Below, piece after piece: positions 12,201 through 24,210 of a stretch of 64,000 nt of DNA. How positions within the stretch are numbered: the first letter of the stretch is position 1; every line of letters begins with the position of its first letter. Source of the DNA: Yamagishiella unicocca (lineage: Eukaryota; Chlorophyta; Chlorophyceae; Chlamydomonadales; Volvocaceae); NCBI GenBank assembly GCA_003116995.1, contig BDSL01000122.1, positions 62,001-126,000 on the forward strand, given 5' to 3'. The position numbers and the translations under genes are program-made. The notes below the pieces were generated by a model. That model was not told the origin of the DNA. It did not search any database and saw only the letters and a list, made by a program, of their open reading frames with translations.

Positions 12201-13102
12201 GATGTGTCTCCTTAGGATGTCGGCATGGCATGACATCAGTTGCCTAGGAAACCTTCCGGCTGGCGTGCAGTCTGTACGTGCCGTCGAGATGGCTATTCGG
12301 CATAGCTTTGCAACACCTCATTTTCAGTTGGCATCAATGCTATTCAATTCCTCCTGACCTCAGAGCGCTACTGGAGCGTGATCAAGGAGGGACTTGCGGG
12401 AACGGTGAGGAGCGGAAGGCTGACTCGGCCGTGTACCCTGCATGTTGACACGGCCACGATTACGATGCGTATATTGCTCTTAAGATTAAGAACTGGTTAG
12501 CTCAGAGGCGCTGCCTGTACTTCTGCGGACGCCAGCCCAGAAGGCGCGTTTTGTTCAGACATGGCAACTGCGCAGACGAGATGTCAAAGAAGATTAGGCG
12601 TAGTCAGGTGATCATTTCGGGAACAACTAGCGCTTACCAAAGTTGCCGAAACCAAACACAGACCGCCGCCTCCGTGTCCTCCAAACCTTACGAATTCTCC
12701 TCGGCAGGCCACCTGCCACGAAACCGATCTCGCCATGCCTCTTTCTCTCTCTTAGAGTACCCGCGCGCGACCCCCCTGACCACATTTGCCTGCATCGTCC
12801 GCCCAACCCCTGCATGTGCCCTTCCGTGCCCTTCCGTGCAAACAGGCAACACAATTGTCAAGTAGCTTGTCCCGCGCGACAACTCAGCGCCGACAGCTCC
12901 CTCCTTTGGCATCATAGGCCTGGAGCCCTGATTAGCCGCTGGTCTTCGCCAACAGCCGGGAAAATCAGCGGCGACAGCACCAGCGGCAGCACCAGCACCA
13001 GCAACAGCGCGCAGGTCACCGCCGCACTCCCGCGCTCTGGGCCATGCCGGCGACGGCAGGCACCACTTCCCGCTGGCACTTCCTACAGACGCCGCTTTTC
13101 GC
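9204..13102. other. intergenic, no recognisable gene; right end is upstream of AP2
   Basis: About 3.9 kb. No open frame here matches a known family, and no tRNA is seen. The AP2 frame stays open to the left of 13103 (reading TDAAFR just before the chosen Met). A CAG acceptor-like site ends at 13088 in the same area, so an upstream AP2 exon or 5' UTR probably lies between about 12.6 and 13.1 kb. Confidence 0.4.
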
Positions 13103-16100
13103 ATGCTGACGGACGCTGTTCACGGCGGCGCCGGCGACGCCGGCGGGACGTCCATTATCTCTGGTGAGTCGATGCAGCAGGCGGCAGCAGCGGCCCTGGG
13201 CGTGCTGGCGCGCGCCGCGGCATCTGACGGTGTCGAGCTGGAGGACAGCCCCAGCCCTGGCCCTGGGCTCGGGCCGCCCCAGCCCTACCACCCGGGATCC
13301 GCGCAGGAGCTGTCACAATCGGTGGGGCAGCAAGGCGGCGCGGGAATGCAGCAGCTGCTGGGTCCTACGCTGCACACCGCAGGCCTAGGGCAGGCCCCCG
13401 GGGGCTCCGCAGGGGCGCAAGGTCAGGGCGGGGCGGGGCTAGCGGCAGCACTTCAGCAGCTGGCGCCGCCGGGAGGGATGTCCTCGCAGCATATGTCCAT
13501 GAGTAACAGCGTCATGGCGATGATAGCTGCGCTGCAGCAGGCGACAGCGGGGCAGCAGGGCGGAGCGGCGGCGGGACCGCAGGCGGGGCCGGCGGGGGGC
13601 CACCAGGGATCGGGTGGCGGGGCTGCTCAAGGGGGGCCTGGTGGATTGCAGCTGCCCCGGCCAGCGCCGCTGCATAACGTGGGGCTCACCGCGCTTGCGA
13701 CCCTGGCTGCCAAGCAATCCGGCGCGCAAAACGCCAGCGGCGGCTCGGGTGCAGCTTCGGCAGGCGTCGTCCCTGGCCTCCAAGGCGTGCCGGCTCGGGC
13801 AGGCAGCGGCGGGGGCGCAGGCGGTAGCGGCGGGGGTGCGAGCGGTGGCAGCGGCGGCGGCGGCGGCAGCGGCGGGGGAGGCGTGGGTCAGGGGCCAGGC
13901 GGGATCAACATGGGTGGCCTCAACTTCCAGGCCGCGTTGGTGCAGGCGGCGGCGGCGTCGGCCATTATGGCGGCGCAGCGCAACGCCGCCGCCGCCGCGG
14001 CCGCCGCGGCAGCTCAGCACGGGGGCCTCGACGGACAGCCCACCACCGGCGCCGGCGGCGGCGACGCGCGCAAGCGCAAGCGCTCCTCACCGTCCCCGCC
14101 GGCCCCTGGCTCCGCCAGCGCCGGCGCGGCCGCCAGCGCTGCGGCGATGGCTCGTATGGTGGCCAGCGGGACCCACCACCTCCCTGCGGGCGCCTTGATG
14201 GGGGGCATGGACGGCGACGTGGATAAGGACTCGCCGTGCCGCAACCAGACAGGCTTCGTGGGCGTGCGCATGCGCAAGTGGGGCATGTTCGCGGCGGAAA
14301 TCCGGGACGGGGACAAGCGGCGCTGGCTGGGGTCGTTCGGGACCGCGCACGAGGCCGGGCTCGCGTACGACGCCGCGGCGATCGTACAGAAGGGTACCAA
14401 AGCCAAGACCAACTTTGCGTACGTGGATTATGAGACCAACCCCCGGCCGGTAAGGGCGGCCATATGGGTCGGGTGCGTCCCTGGGCGGGCTTGGGATTCC
14501 AAGTCCCACGAATTTTCGTGTTCCTGAGTCCAGGGCGTATCCGTCGTTCCGTCCCTGTCCTCGGGGCCCGTCCAAGGGTGATCTCGTAAACGCAGCGCCG
14601 CAGTCGACGCTGCTTTTCAGCTATGCTGCTGCGCCGTCCGTCAACTGGGGCTCGTCGGGGGATGGGGGGGTGGCGCGTGACCCGCCCCTGGTTGTACTGA
14701 AGCCTCTGCTCCAACGCGCTGGCCCCCCACCTTGTTGCTCGGTGCACGACACCTGTAGGGCGCCGACACCATATCCAACGTGCGATGGGACCTGCTTCCG
14801 GAGGAGGTAGCGCAGGTGGGGGGGAGGGGCGGGTACGGGGAAGGGGATGGAGGCCCCACCCTGGAGTGCTGCTGGATAGCATGTCCGGGATCAGGGGCCG
14901 TTATTGCTGTTGTGGTTCCTCGCAACGTGGGTCGCCTTCGTGTGATCTGGGTCAAGGCCGGTGTTGGTCATGCAGGCCGCAGGGCCCTGCCTGCCGTAAC
15001 ATTGGTTTCGGCGCAGGCGTTGCCACGTTACGAGCGTCGTTGCTTTTGCAGTCAAGTGCCGACACCACAGGTTCCTCCTGCCGCCGGTTCGGTACCTTCC
15101 ATGCTCTGTCTGCTCTTCGTAACCACGTGCGTGTTGCCGTGTGCGCACGGCACCCCAACGCAAACCTGCAGCAAATGGCGGCTCGCGCCGTGCCAAGCAA
15201 GACCGCGCGGCTGGCCATGTCGGCGCCCGCGTCAGCGCGGCCACGGGCCAACAAGCCCCCGCCGGCAGCCGCGCCGGCGGGGCCCGGCGGCGCGCGGATG
15301 GGCTCTGTGACCGCCGGCAACAGCAGCCAGCTGGCGTCTGCCGCCGTACACGCGGCCGCGGCGGCCGCGGCGGCGGCGGCGGTGGCGGCGGCGAACACCA
15401 GCGCGGCTGGTGCAGCAGCCGCGGCGGCGGCGGCGGTCGCAGCGGCGCGCCAGACGAAGGTGGGCCCTGTCGGCCCGCAGGGCGGCGGCAAGCCGCCGGT
15501 GGGGCCCATGCCTGTCGCCCCGGGCGGTCCGGGTGGTCCTCCCGTCGCAGGGCTCCCACCGGGCGTCGTGGTAAACAAGGGTGCCGGAGGGCCGACGGTA
15601 TCGGCTGGCGGCTCCGTCGGCACGGCCCCGGGCTCTGCGCCTCCGCTGGGCGGCCCTGCAGCGGCCGGCCAGGACATGGCGCCGGTGCCCACCAATCCTT
15701 CGGAGCACATGCTGCACGCACACCATGGGATGGCGATGGCGGTCGTACCGAGCGACGCGGCCGCGGCCGCCGCGGCGGCGGCGGCGGCCGTGGCGGCTGC
15801 CCAGGCCGCTGGCGGCGGAGACACCGACGTCGACGGCCCGCACGACCAGGTCGCCACGTCGTCCGACGGAGGCCAGCTGGCGGCGCGGGACGGCCCCGGC
15901 GGCGTCGGTGTCCGCCGCGGCGGCGGCGGTTACCCGCCGGAAGCGGACGGGCAGTACGGCCAGGCCCAGCACGGGTGGCCGCCCGGCCCGCAGCACGACC
16001 CGCACGCCGCGCAGTACGGCCCCGTGCCCGTGCACCCGCTCGAGTACAGTGGAGGACAGTACGGTGCGGCGCCGCCGTACAGCCAGATGCACGCGCAGGA

Positions 16101-19100
16101 GCAGGCGGCCGCGGAGGAGGAGGAGATGTATGCTCACGCCGGGGCGGCGTACAGGATGCCACTGCCGCCGCACCCCGGCGGCGGCTACCCCCCCGGCATG
16201 CACCCGCACCACCCGGGCATGGAGGCCATGCCTGCCGAGTACGAGGAAGTGGACGAGCACGGCGTGCCGTACTCGTACGGCTACTGGGGTGGCTACCCCA
16301 TCGCCGGCTACGACGAGGAGGGCGTGCCGATCGTGTACGAGCCCCATTCGGCGTACCACCGTTACAGTTACCCGATGTACTACATGCCGTACGAGGACGA
16401 CCCTGAGGCCGCACCGCCGTACCCTGGCCACTACCCGCCGCCGATGCCGGCGGCGGGGCCCATGGTTCCGGCCTCCAGGCACCCGCCTGTCGCTAGGCCC
16501 GAAGCGGCTGGCCCCGGGCCCGGCAGCACGGTCGGTCCTGACGGCATGCTCCTGCTGCCGGCTCCAGGGGGGCTGCACCCCAGAGCTGCCGGCTTCCGTC
16601 GTCACGGCGTCACCGGCGGCGGCATGGGCGAGGCGAACGGGCCAAGCAGCGGTGGGGGAGGAGCCGTCGGGCGGGGGAGTATGGCCGGAACGGCCGGTGC
16701 AGCCGGCAGCCGCGGCGGTGGCGGCGGCGGCGGCCCACTGCACGGGGGCCCACCGGGCGGCGGCGGCGACGGCGGCGGCGGAGCGCTGCAGGACGGCAAC
16801 GGGCCGGCGGGCCCGGGCGGGCCGTCCGGACCGGGGGGCCCGGACCCAAAGCACGACCCCCTTGCTGCGCTGGCTGGCGCCGCCGCGGCCCTGGCGGGGG
16901 GCAGCACCGGCGCTGGCGGCGAGGGCGGCGCGGCGTCTAGGAGTGGCGCCCGCCAGACCTCCCTCGGCTCCATGGGCGACTACCCCTACGAGGTGTATCC
17001 GAATGGGGGCAGCGGCGGTGCGCCCGGCGGCTACTACCCGTACGCCGCGCCGGTGTACCCAGCGGGCCACCCTGGAGCCGTCAACCCGCGCTACCCCTTG
17101 GGGTGAGCTCCTCCTGCGTAGGGGAAATGTGGTGGTGGTGGCGGTGGCGGCGGTGGTGGTGGTGGTGCTGCCGGGTGTGTTCGGAAACTGGGCGTGTTTA
17201 GTAGAAAACAGGAGCACAAAGCGCGTGTGGGGTGACAGCAGGATGTTTTGGGGCGGCGGTGGATGGGGAGGGGGAAGGGCAGGCAAGGCGCGGAGTGACT
17301 TTGTTTGGGCAGCTATTCGTCTGGGGTTGGGGGTTGTAAGGGTCGCACCCAGGTAGGTACCTGGAACTCACTCGCCGGGGTGCCATGTGCCCGAGATTCC
17401 CCCATCCATTCATTGCCCCCGCATTCTCCCAACCCTCACGATACCCGGCACAGCAGCACCTGCATCGCCTTGTACGACACCCTCCCCGCCGTGACTCCAT
17501 TCACACGCCGTACATCAACACACGGACTGGTTCTCGTGCGCGTCCGCCTTCGCCCCCTCCCTGCACAGGACCCGCGCCTCCGGCGGCGGCGCAGTGCAGC
17601 GGATGCCCTCCGCCGGCGGCGCCGCGACAGCCGCCATGTACGGCCCGGACGGAATGCCGCTGCCGAAGCGGACATCGCTCGCGGGCGCACGCTACACGTC
17701 ACCGCCGCCGGCGGTGGCCACACGGGGCAGCGCCGGGAGCGCCGGCGGCGGCAGGGCGGCGCACCACCACCTGCATCCGGCGCACGCAGCAGCCCACGGG
17801 GGCCCCTCCTCGCAGTACCCTTCGCCCCACGGCGGTGCTGGTGGGCATGGGCCACCCGGGGGTGCCGCAGCCGCGGCTGCAGCAGCAGCAGCTGGGGGAC
17901 CCCAGGGGCACGGCGATCCTGGTGGCTACGATGTAGGGGACGGCCCGGACCAAGGCCCGGACCCCATCGGCAGCAGGGGTGAGTTGTCGGGCAGCCGGGC
18001 CGTCGCAGATCTCGGGCGGCGGGGGTAGCGGGGAAACGAACCGTGGAAACGACGTACGAGAACGGGGTTGGGTGCCGATGTGGCTTTGTCCCCGTCGTCT
18101 GAGTCTCCTCCCGTCTTAACGTTTCATCCGATTTTGCCTCCACAGGGGTCGGCCACCCGCACGCTCTGCCGGGTTACGACCCACGCATCTCACCTGGGGC
18201 CTACCCGCCTGAGGCGATGGACCCCATCGATCCGTACGGCCCTCCGCCGTACGGTGTGCCGTACAGTCATGTCCACGGCGGCGTACTGCTGCCGCCGGGG
18301 CATCCCGGCCACTACGGGCCGACGCTGCACTACGCCGACCCCGGCGGCGAGTACTACTACGATGTGCCGTACTACGGCCCGGAAGACGAGGAGGAGGAGA
18401 TGGCGGCGGCGGCTGCCGCCGCCGGCCATCCGTACGCCATGCCTTACTACCCTATGCCCCCCCCGCACCACATGCACATGTACCATCCGCCGTCGCGGCT
18501 AGCCTACTCTCGCAGCGGAGGCGGCGGCGCGGGCTCTTCTGGCGGCGGCGCGGCCGGACCCGTGGGTCGTCACCCACACCAGCCAGTTGGCATGCCTCAC
18601 GAGTACGCTGGTGAGGCTGGCTGCTCCCCGCTGGCGGGGCTCGCAGCCTCGACTGGGCAGTGGTGGCTGGCGGCGGCTGTTGCTGCCGTAGCTTGCGCGT
18701 TCCTTAGGCGGTGTTACGACACAGGCGGCGCACCTCCCCGCACCCTGCACACTGCACCCACCATCGCACCCACTGAGCCCAGCCCGCTGCACCGCTTCCC
18801 CCACTGCAGATGACGCCGGTGAGGCTGGACCCCTGCCCGACATGCGGATGCGCTCGATGCCGTCGGGACCTCACGGCTACCACGGCCGCGCCGTCTCCGC
18901 AGGCGGCGGCGTGGACCCGCACGGCCATCATCCGCCGCCCTACGCGTACCAACACCAGCAGCCTGCCGCCTACCCAGGTCGCCGCCCCGGCGCCAGCGGT
19001 GGCGGTGCGCCAGGGCAGCTCCATCCGCACGGACACGGCGCGCCTCATGGTTACGGAGCTAGCGGCGGACCCAGCGGCGGCGGCGGCGGAGGCCATCAGC

Positions 19101-19435
19101 ATGCGCACCACCAGGGCGGGGCAGCTGGGCCTAGCATGGTCAGTACCGGTCCGCCGCCGCCGCAACAGCAGCAGCAGCAGCAGCCGGGTGGCGGTCCGCC
19201 AGGGCACCCGGCTTCCTTGCACCCGCAGCACCCCATGCAGCACCCCATGCAGCACCATGGGGGCCACCCGGAGGGAGGTTCCGACCAGACCGAGCTGTAC
19301 TACCAGAAGTTCCAGGAGTTGACACAGGCGCTCAAGAAGGTGACGGGCGACGGCGGCGCGCCGGACGGCGCGTCGAGTGGCGGAGTGGATGATGTGATCC
19401 GGAATCTGTCTTTTTTCACGCAGCCGAGGCGGTAG
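13103..19435 (+). CDS. large AP2/ERF-domain transcription factor
   Basis: Six exons join in frame: 13103-14449, 14759-14815, 15052-17102, 17569-17978, 18146-18610, 18810-19435, giving 1651 aa. One AP2 DNA-binding domain lies at about residues 377-440: GFVGVRMRKWGMFAAEIRD, RRWLGSFGTAHEAGLAYDAA and KAKTNF are the conserved strands and helix. A basic stretch (RKRKRSS, about residue 321) is a likely nuclear signal. The rest is low complexity: Gly/Ala/Gln before the domain, Ala runs, then Pro/Gly/Tyr/His-rich sequence. A short ordered helix (ELYYQKFQELTQALKKV) lies about 50 residues from the C terminus. The target genes are unknown. Exon 2 is short but keeps frame; exon 3 could instead start at 15174. 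The start Met is uncertain. Several Ala and Gly runs are encoded by near-pure GCN/GGC tracts. Confidence 0.85.
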
Positions 19436-19784
19436 GGTAGGGCGCGCAGCCGCCCGACCGCCAGGTGCCTGCCCTGTGCTGTCTCGTGCACGGGCGAGGA
19501 GGAATAAGCTGCCTCTCTAGGGCATAAGCCGCATGAGGCTTGCGGGCTGTGGGTTGTGGGTTGGTGGGGTGTAGGTCCTCCCGCAGTCTGAAGGCGTTTG
19601 CGCGATCGTGAGGGCGGCGGCTGCAAAACGTCTCCTGCGCCGGCCGAGGGGGGATTTGTAGGCAGGGCAAGCGTAGGGGATGCTGGCGCCGCTTCAGGAC
19701 TCCTGTGCTGGTCGCCGCGTTGCGTTTCGCGACCAAGCTAGTGTCCGTGCCTTGTTTGAGGAAGTGCGGTCTAAGGATTTGCGT

Positions 19785-19789
19785 TGTAA
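19785..19789 (+). terminator. candidate polyadenylation signal TGTAA for the AP2 gene
   Basis: First TGTAA noticed after the stop at 19435, 350 bp downstream. Confidence 0.35.
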
Positions 19790-21714
19790 GGAAGCGTGCC
19801 GCGGCCGCGCGCCAGGAGACAACCCATGCCGGGGCCATGGGGTCCATGAATCTCGGCATCGGCAGTCGCCGCCCACCCCTGGCCAGAAGAATGGTTGGAG
19901 CAAGCGCCATTAGGCGCCGGTGGCCGTAGCAGCGCGCATCGGCCGACAAGAGGCTGACGGCCCGGGGGGACGGTTGCATGTGTCACCTGTTTTGAGTGCT
20001 TCGCGCAGCGGTGGTCGAGGTGGGTGGGTGCGTCGTTGGTGTTTCTGTTGGCGACCCGGGGGGGGGTCATGATGTAGGAAATCCGCGCCTCGGGGCGGGG
20101 TATGGCGGGCAGTCATAGTTCGCAAGGGGCTGTGGTGGTGGGTTTCAGACCTACAGCGGATGGCCTCGGGCATGCAAGGCAGTGGTGACGCCACCATGTT
20201 GACGAGGCAGAGGACAGGCGTGCGCGGCCACGCCGTATCAAAGCCCTGGTCATCTCGTCTAGCCGTCAGGCAGGAAACCTCCTGTGTAGGCTGCTGGTGG
20301 GCCGGACCTCGTGCGCTGTCAAGACCTGGTGCGCGGTCAAGAGTTGCGTCGTGCCCTCCAGACGCGCTGCCTCGCAACCCGTGACTGCTAGGCAACTTGG
20401 TCTATTTCCGTTGTCGGGGGAGTCCGCCGGCTGTAGCTTCAGTTAGGAATATGTGCCGGAGACGTGGAGGTTGGGGGTCATGGGGTTGCGTGAGTGGTTG
20501 GCTGGAGACCCATGCCCCAGTATTAGTGTGCGATGGCTTCAGATAGGATGTAGGGCAGAGTATGTTCTTGGTGATCAGGTAGTCAGTTGGCGCAAATGAA
20601 TCATCTATACCTTCATCGAGCTGCTCGCGCAGTATGCCATTAGGCAGCCAGCAAATGCGTTGGTTTCATGTTGGTAACATAGTGGGGAATGGTGCAGCCG
20701 CACAGTTTACAGTGCTTGGGTTTGGGTGCTTTTCGACATTGGCACCATGGAACACCGCCATTAAATGCGAATGTAAAACAGGTACATCATTCAAGAGATG
20801 ACCCATAACATGACTAAAAAAACAGAAGCAAGCCTTCACAAATCCTTCGAATGGTTGCAGCGATACCTTCTCCATTGTCTATGTGCGGACCATTTGTTTA
20901 CGCATGGCACAGCGTCTTAGCTTAACCATTCCCATGCTCCTCCACGGATTCTCCACCACCTACGAATCGTCCCTACAGCAAAACCTCATACCGTACAGCA
21001 ACATCTCATACCGTACAAAAAAAGGACTACGTATCATTCGATTTGCTACCACAACTCCGAGCCGCACGTCGATGTCAGTTGCCATGACGGCGCCCTACCC
21101 TGTCCCACGAGGGTAGAGGCTAGATTCTTGCCTGACACCAGTAATGCACACGCACTTGGTTACATCTCCTTTCTTACCGTAGCTACTCAATTTTGTTGTG
21201 AACAACAGCTGGTTTTGCGGCAAGTTAACGCAGCCACCCCGACCTAACACAACTCCATTCCCAGCTCCGGAACCAGATATCCACACCAGAGCTTCCACAA
21301 CATGCTGCTGGTCGCACGTCGTCGCCGCTCACTGGATGGCGGCCGTTGCCTGCGGGGATACGGAGGGGTGGAGGTGGAGGGAAGGTGTTGGAGCTGCCGG
21401 CTATGGCCCACCTTGTACGGAGGGCACACGCGGGCAATACAAGGTAGGTAATACGTGTGGAGACACCTGCCGCTCTACCACCCTTGACTACAGAATCCCT
21501 CAAACAGGTCCCGGTATGTGATTCCCAGGTAGGCTGTACAACAGCATTTTGCGTGGCTGAACACCCTGAAAAAACCAATATCCGCGCTGATTCATCTGCC
21601 AGAATCGTTGCCTTCGCTGCAAAACCGAACGAAAACCCATTCCAGCATAACCATATATATCCATACACCAATTGCTGCAACTCGGTCGCGTAAATAATAA
21701 TATCAGAAACGGGG

Positions 21715-21865
21715 GGAGGTGGGCTGCTCATGGTACTACGTCACGTGTAAACTCATAACTGGGAAGGGGCAGGCGGCTCACGGTACTACATTACGTAACG
21801 TCTGAAGTTGTGCAAACTCATGTCTGGGAGGAGGCGGGCTGCTCCTGGTACTGTATCATGTAACA
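21715..21865 (+). repeat. three diverged tandem units
   Basis: GGTACTAC or GGTACTG, preceded by GGCTGCTC-like sequence and followed by AACTCATxxCTGGGA, occurs at 21732, 21782 and 21847. Spacing is 50 and 65 bp. Confidence 0.65.
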
Positions 21866-23794
21866 ATAAACATACTTGCTGTCTGGTGTGGTATATCGGT
21901 ATGGGCACGCAACGCCAAAGCCTGGGGTAGGCAACTCCTTTGGGGTCGTAATGCTTTCCCAGCACGGCTCGCTTCATGATTAACCAACTCGCTCCATGAA
22001 TTACGAAGGATGGGAAGGTGATGGTGGCTTCGGGTTCATCGGGACTTTTGTCCTGGAGCAACTTGTGGCGACGGCTTTCACAGAAGGGCGGCTCGTCGTA
22101 GTGACCACGGCATGAAACAAGCTTGGATTTTGGCGGGAAACAGCTCGTAACAGGCCGTAAACACACCCACAACCACCGCGTGCTCGATCACTGCCAAACA
22201 GCTTCCTAGGTCACAGCCGCGATACCGAAGCATCTCTACACAGCGTAATTCAAGCAAGCCCATAATCAATTTAGTAGCCGAACTTGGCGATGGTTTGGCC
22301 GCATGTAGTGAAGTAAGAAATCAATCAACGCATTTTGAGCTTGACGAGGTTGACTGGGTTCATCATGCAGTCGGGCAGCGCAGGTAGTCTTTACCCAGGT
22401 CGGTGCACGGTCGGTAGTAATGACTTGGTGCGAATCGCGTTGTTCGTTTGACGGTTCGGGAGTCAGTGGTAGTCCTCCCGTGACCCCAGATTGGCGAACC
22501 GGGGACTTGGCATAGGCTAGGCGAAGGGGTTGGCGGTTGCGAGGTTGGTAGATGGCGATTGTTAGGTAGGTGCCGCACCGACTGGATAGCAGCGTCGTTT
22601 CGTGGTTCAGCTCAGCACCCAAACGGCTTCTGACGGATGGCAGGTCGAGACTGGGAATAGGACTCGAATAAGGAAGCTGGGGATTCGGACTGACGACGAC
22701 TCGGGTAACCGGCCGTGTGCGGTCTGGGTGGCGGTCCGGTGGCAGCTTTGGCGTGGTATCCCGACCAAATGGATGTTAATAATAACCAGGGCGTTCACTG
22801 CAGCTGGCACGAGTTTTGACGATTGGGTAGCGCCATCCGCAGGGGCTGCCGGCTGTTGCTGGGCTCGGAGGTGCTTCGGGTCTGTTCAGAGCTAGCGCCT
22901 TGATCGGTTGGGGGAGTGGCGGCTGTGTGCATCAGGTAGGGTCGGCTCGGCAACGCTGTGCGTGGGGCGGACGTTGGTCAACGAGGCCATGTGCCGGGCT
23001 GGGAGGGAGGAGATGGCGGCTGGGGTTGGAGCACGCTGGTGGATGTGTTTTAAGATCCAATTTGGCAGGCGCAGGCTTGGGAAGGAGTCGAACAGGAGGG
23101 AGGACCTGCGGCTCGTTTGGTGGTTGGGGGTTGCACAGTGGCAGCTGTCTGCTAGGGAGAAGCATCTTGGTGTCGTTGCACAGTTAGCCAGTTCCGATAG
23201 GTCATCTCTTGCAATGGCGAGCCTGAAGGAAGGTCGGTGATGTGGGCGGCCCTAGGTATGATGCGAGATGGCGACGTTCGCTGCTTCATTGGCAGACGTT
23301 AATTGGTGGCAGCGGTTGATGGTTGGATGAAAGGCGATGTCTTGGGGGTTGGAAGCCGGCAGCGGTTGTGGCTCACGGGGTGGCGGTCGGTAGGTGGGTA
23401 GTGGAAGGTGGTGACGGTCTGGTAACAGGTGGTGTGATGGCTTCTGGGGGGAGGAGGTGCGAAGCATGGTCGACCAGCCGGATGGCGAAGGCGGTTCCTT
23501 GGCAGTGGATGCCTTGGGAGGGCAGTCGTTTCAGGGGCCGGGTTGCTTGGCAGGGAGGCTGAACTGATATGTGACCGCTGGACAGGCAGTGGACGTTGGG
23601 GAGGAGGATATCTGGCCGTAAAATTACAAAACTGCGGAGGTGGGATGACTCTCGGCGGGGAGGTGACGGGAGATGACCAATGTGGCAGGCGGTACTGGTG
23701 AGTCGGCTTTCTGGCAAAGCACAGGCTGCCGGGAGAGGTGGTGGCGGTGTGGGTGGCGAGGCATGTGGCCGGACAAGAAGACGGGAGGCGGTTT

Positions 23795-24210
23795 GGCGGT
23801 TTCTCGGCAGGGAGGTGGCAGAGTTGGGTCGTGGGAAGCGAGGTGTTGGCGGTTTGGCGGGTTTCTTGGTGGGGAGGTGGCAGAATTGGGTCGCGGGAGG
23901 CGAGGTGTTGGCGGTTTCTTGGTGGGGAGGTGGCAGAGTTGGGTCGTGGGAGGCGAGGTATTGGCGGTTTGGCGGGTTTCTTGGTGGGGAGGTGGCAGAA
24001 TTGGGTCGCGGGAGGCGAGGTGTTGGCGGTTTCTTGGTGGGGAGGTGGCAGAGTTGGGTCGTGGGAGGCGAGGTATTGGCGGGTTTCTTGGTGGGGAGGT
24101 GGCAGAATTGGGTCGCGGGAGGCGAGGTGTTGGCGGTTTCTTGGTGGGGAGGTGGCAGAATTGGGTCGCGGGAGGCGAGGTGTTGACGGTTTGGCGGCTT
24201 CTCGGTGCCA
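23795..24210 (+). repeat. 53/62-bp minisatellite
   Basis: Six to seven units anchored on GTTTCTTGGTGGGGAGG at 23861, 23914, 23976, 24029, 24083 and 24136. The period is 53-54 bp, with one 62-bp variant carrying an extra GGTTTGGCG. Each unit contains GGCAGA(A/G)TTGGGTCG(C/T)GGGAGGCGAGGT-type sequence. Long overlapping frames on both strands simply read through the array. Confidence 0.9.

Noticed and set aside
14891..16414. 507-codon minus-strand frame
   Set aside because: Another shadow of the AP2 exon with Arg/Pro-rich noise and no family motif.
15232..17286. 684-codon minus-strand frame and other long frames opposite AP2 exon 3
   Set aside because: GC-rich shadow frames of the low-complexity AP2 coding exon.
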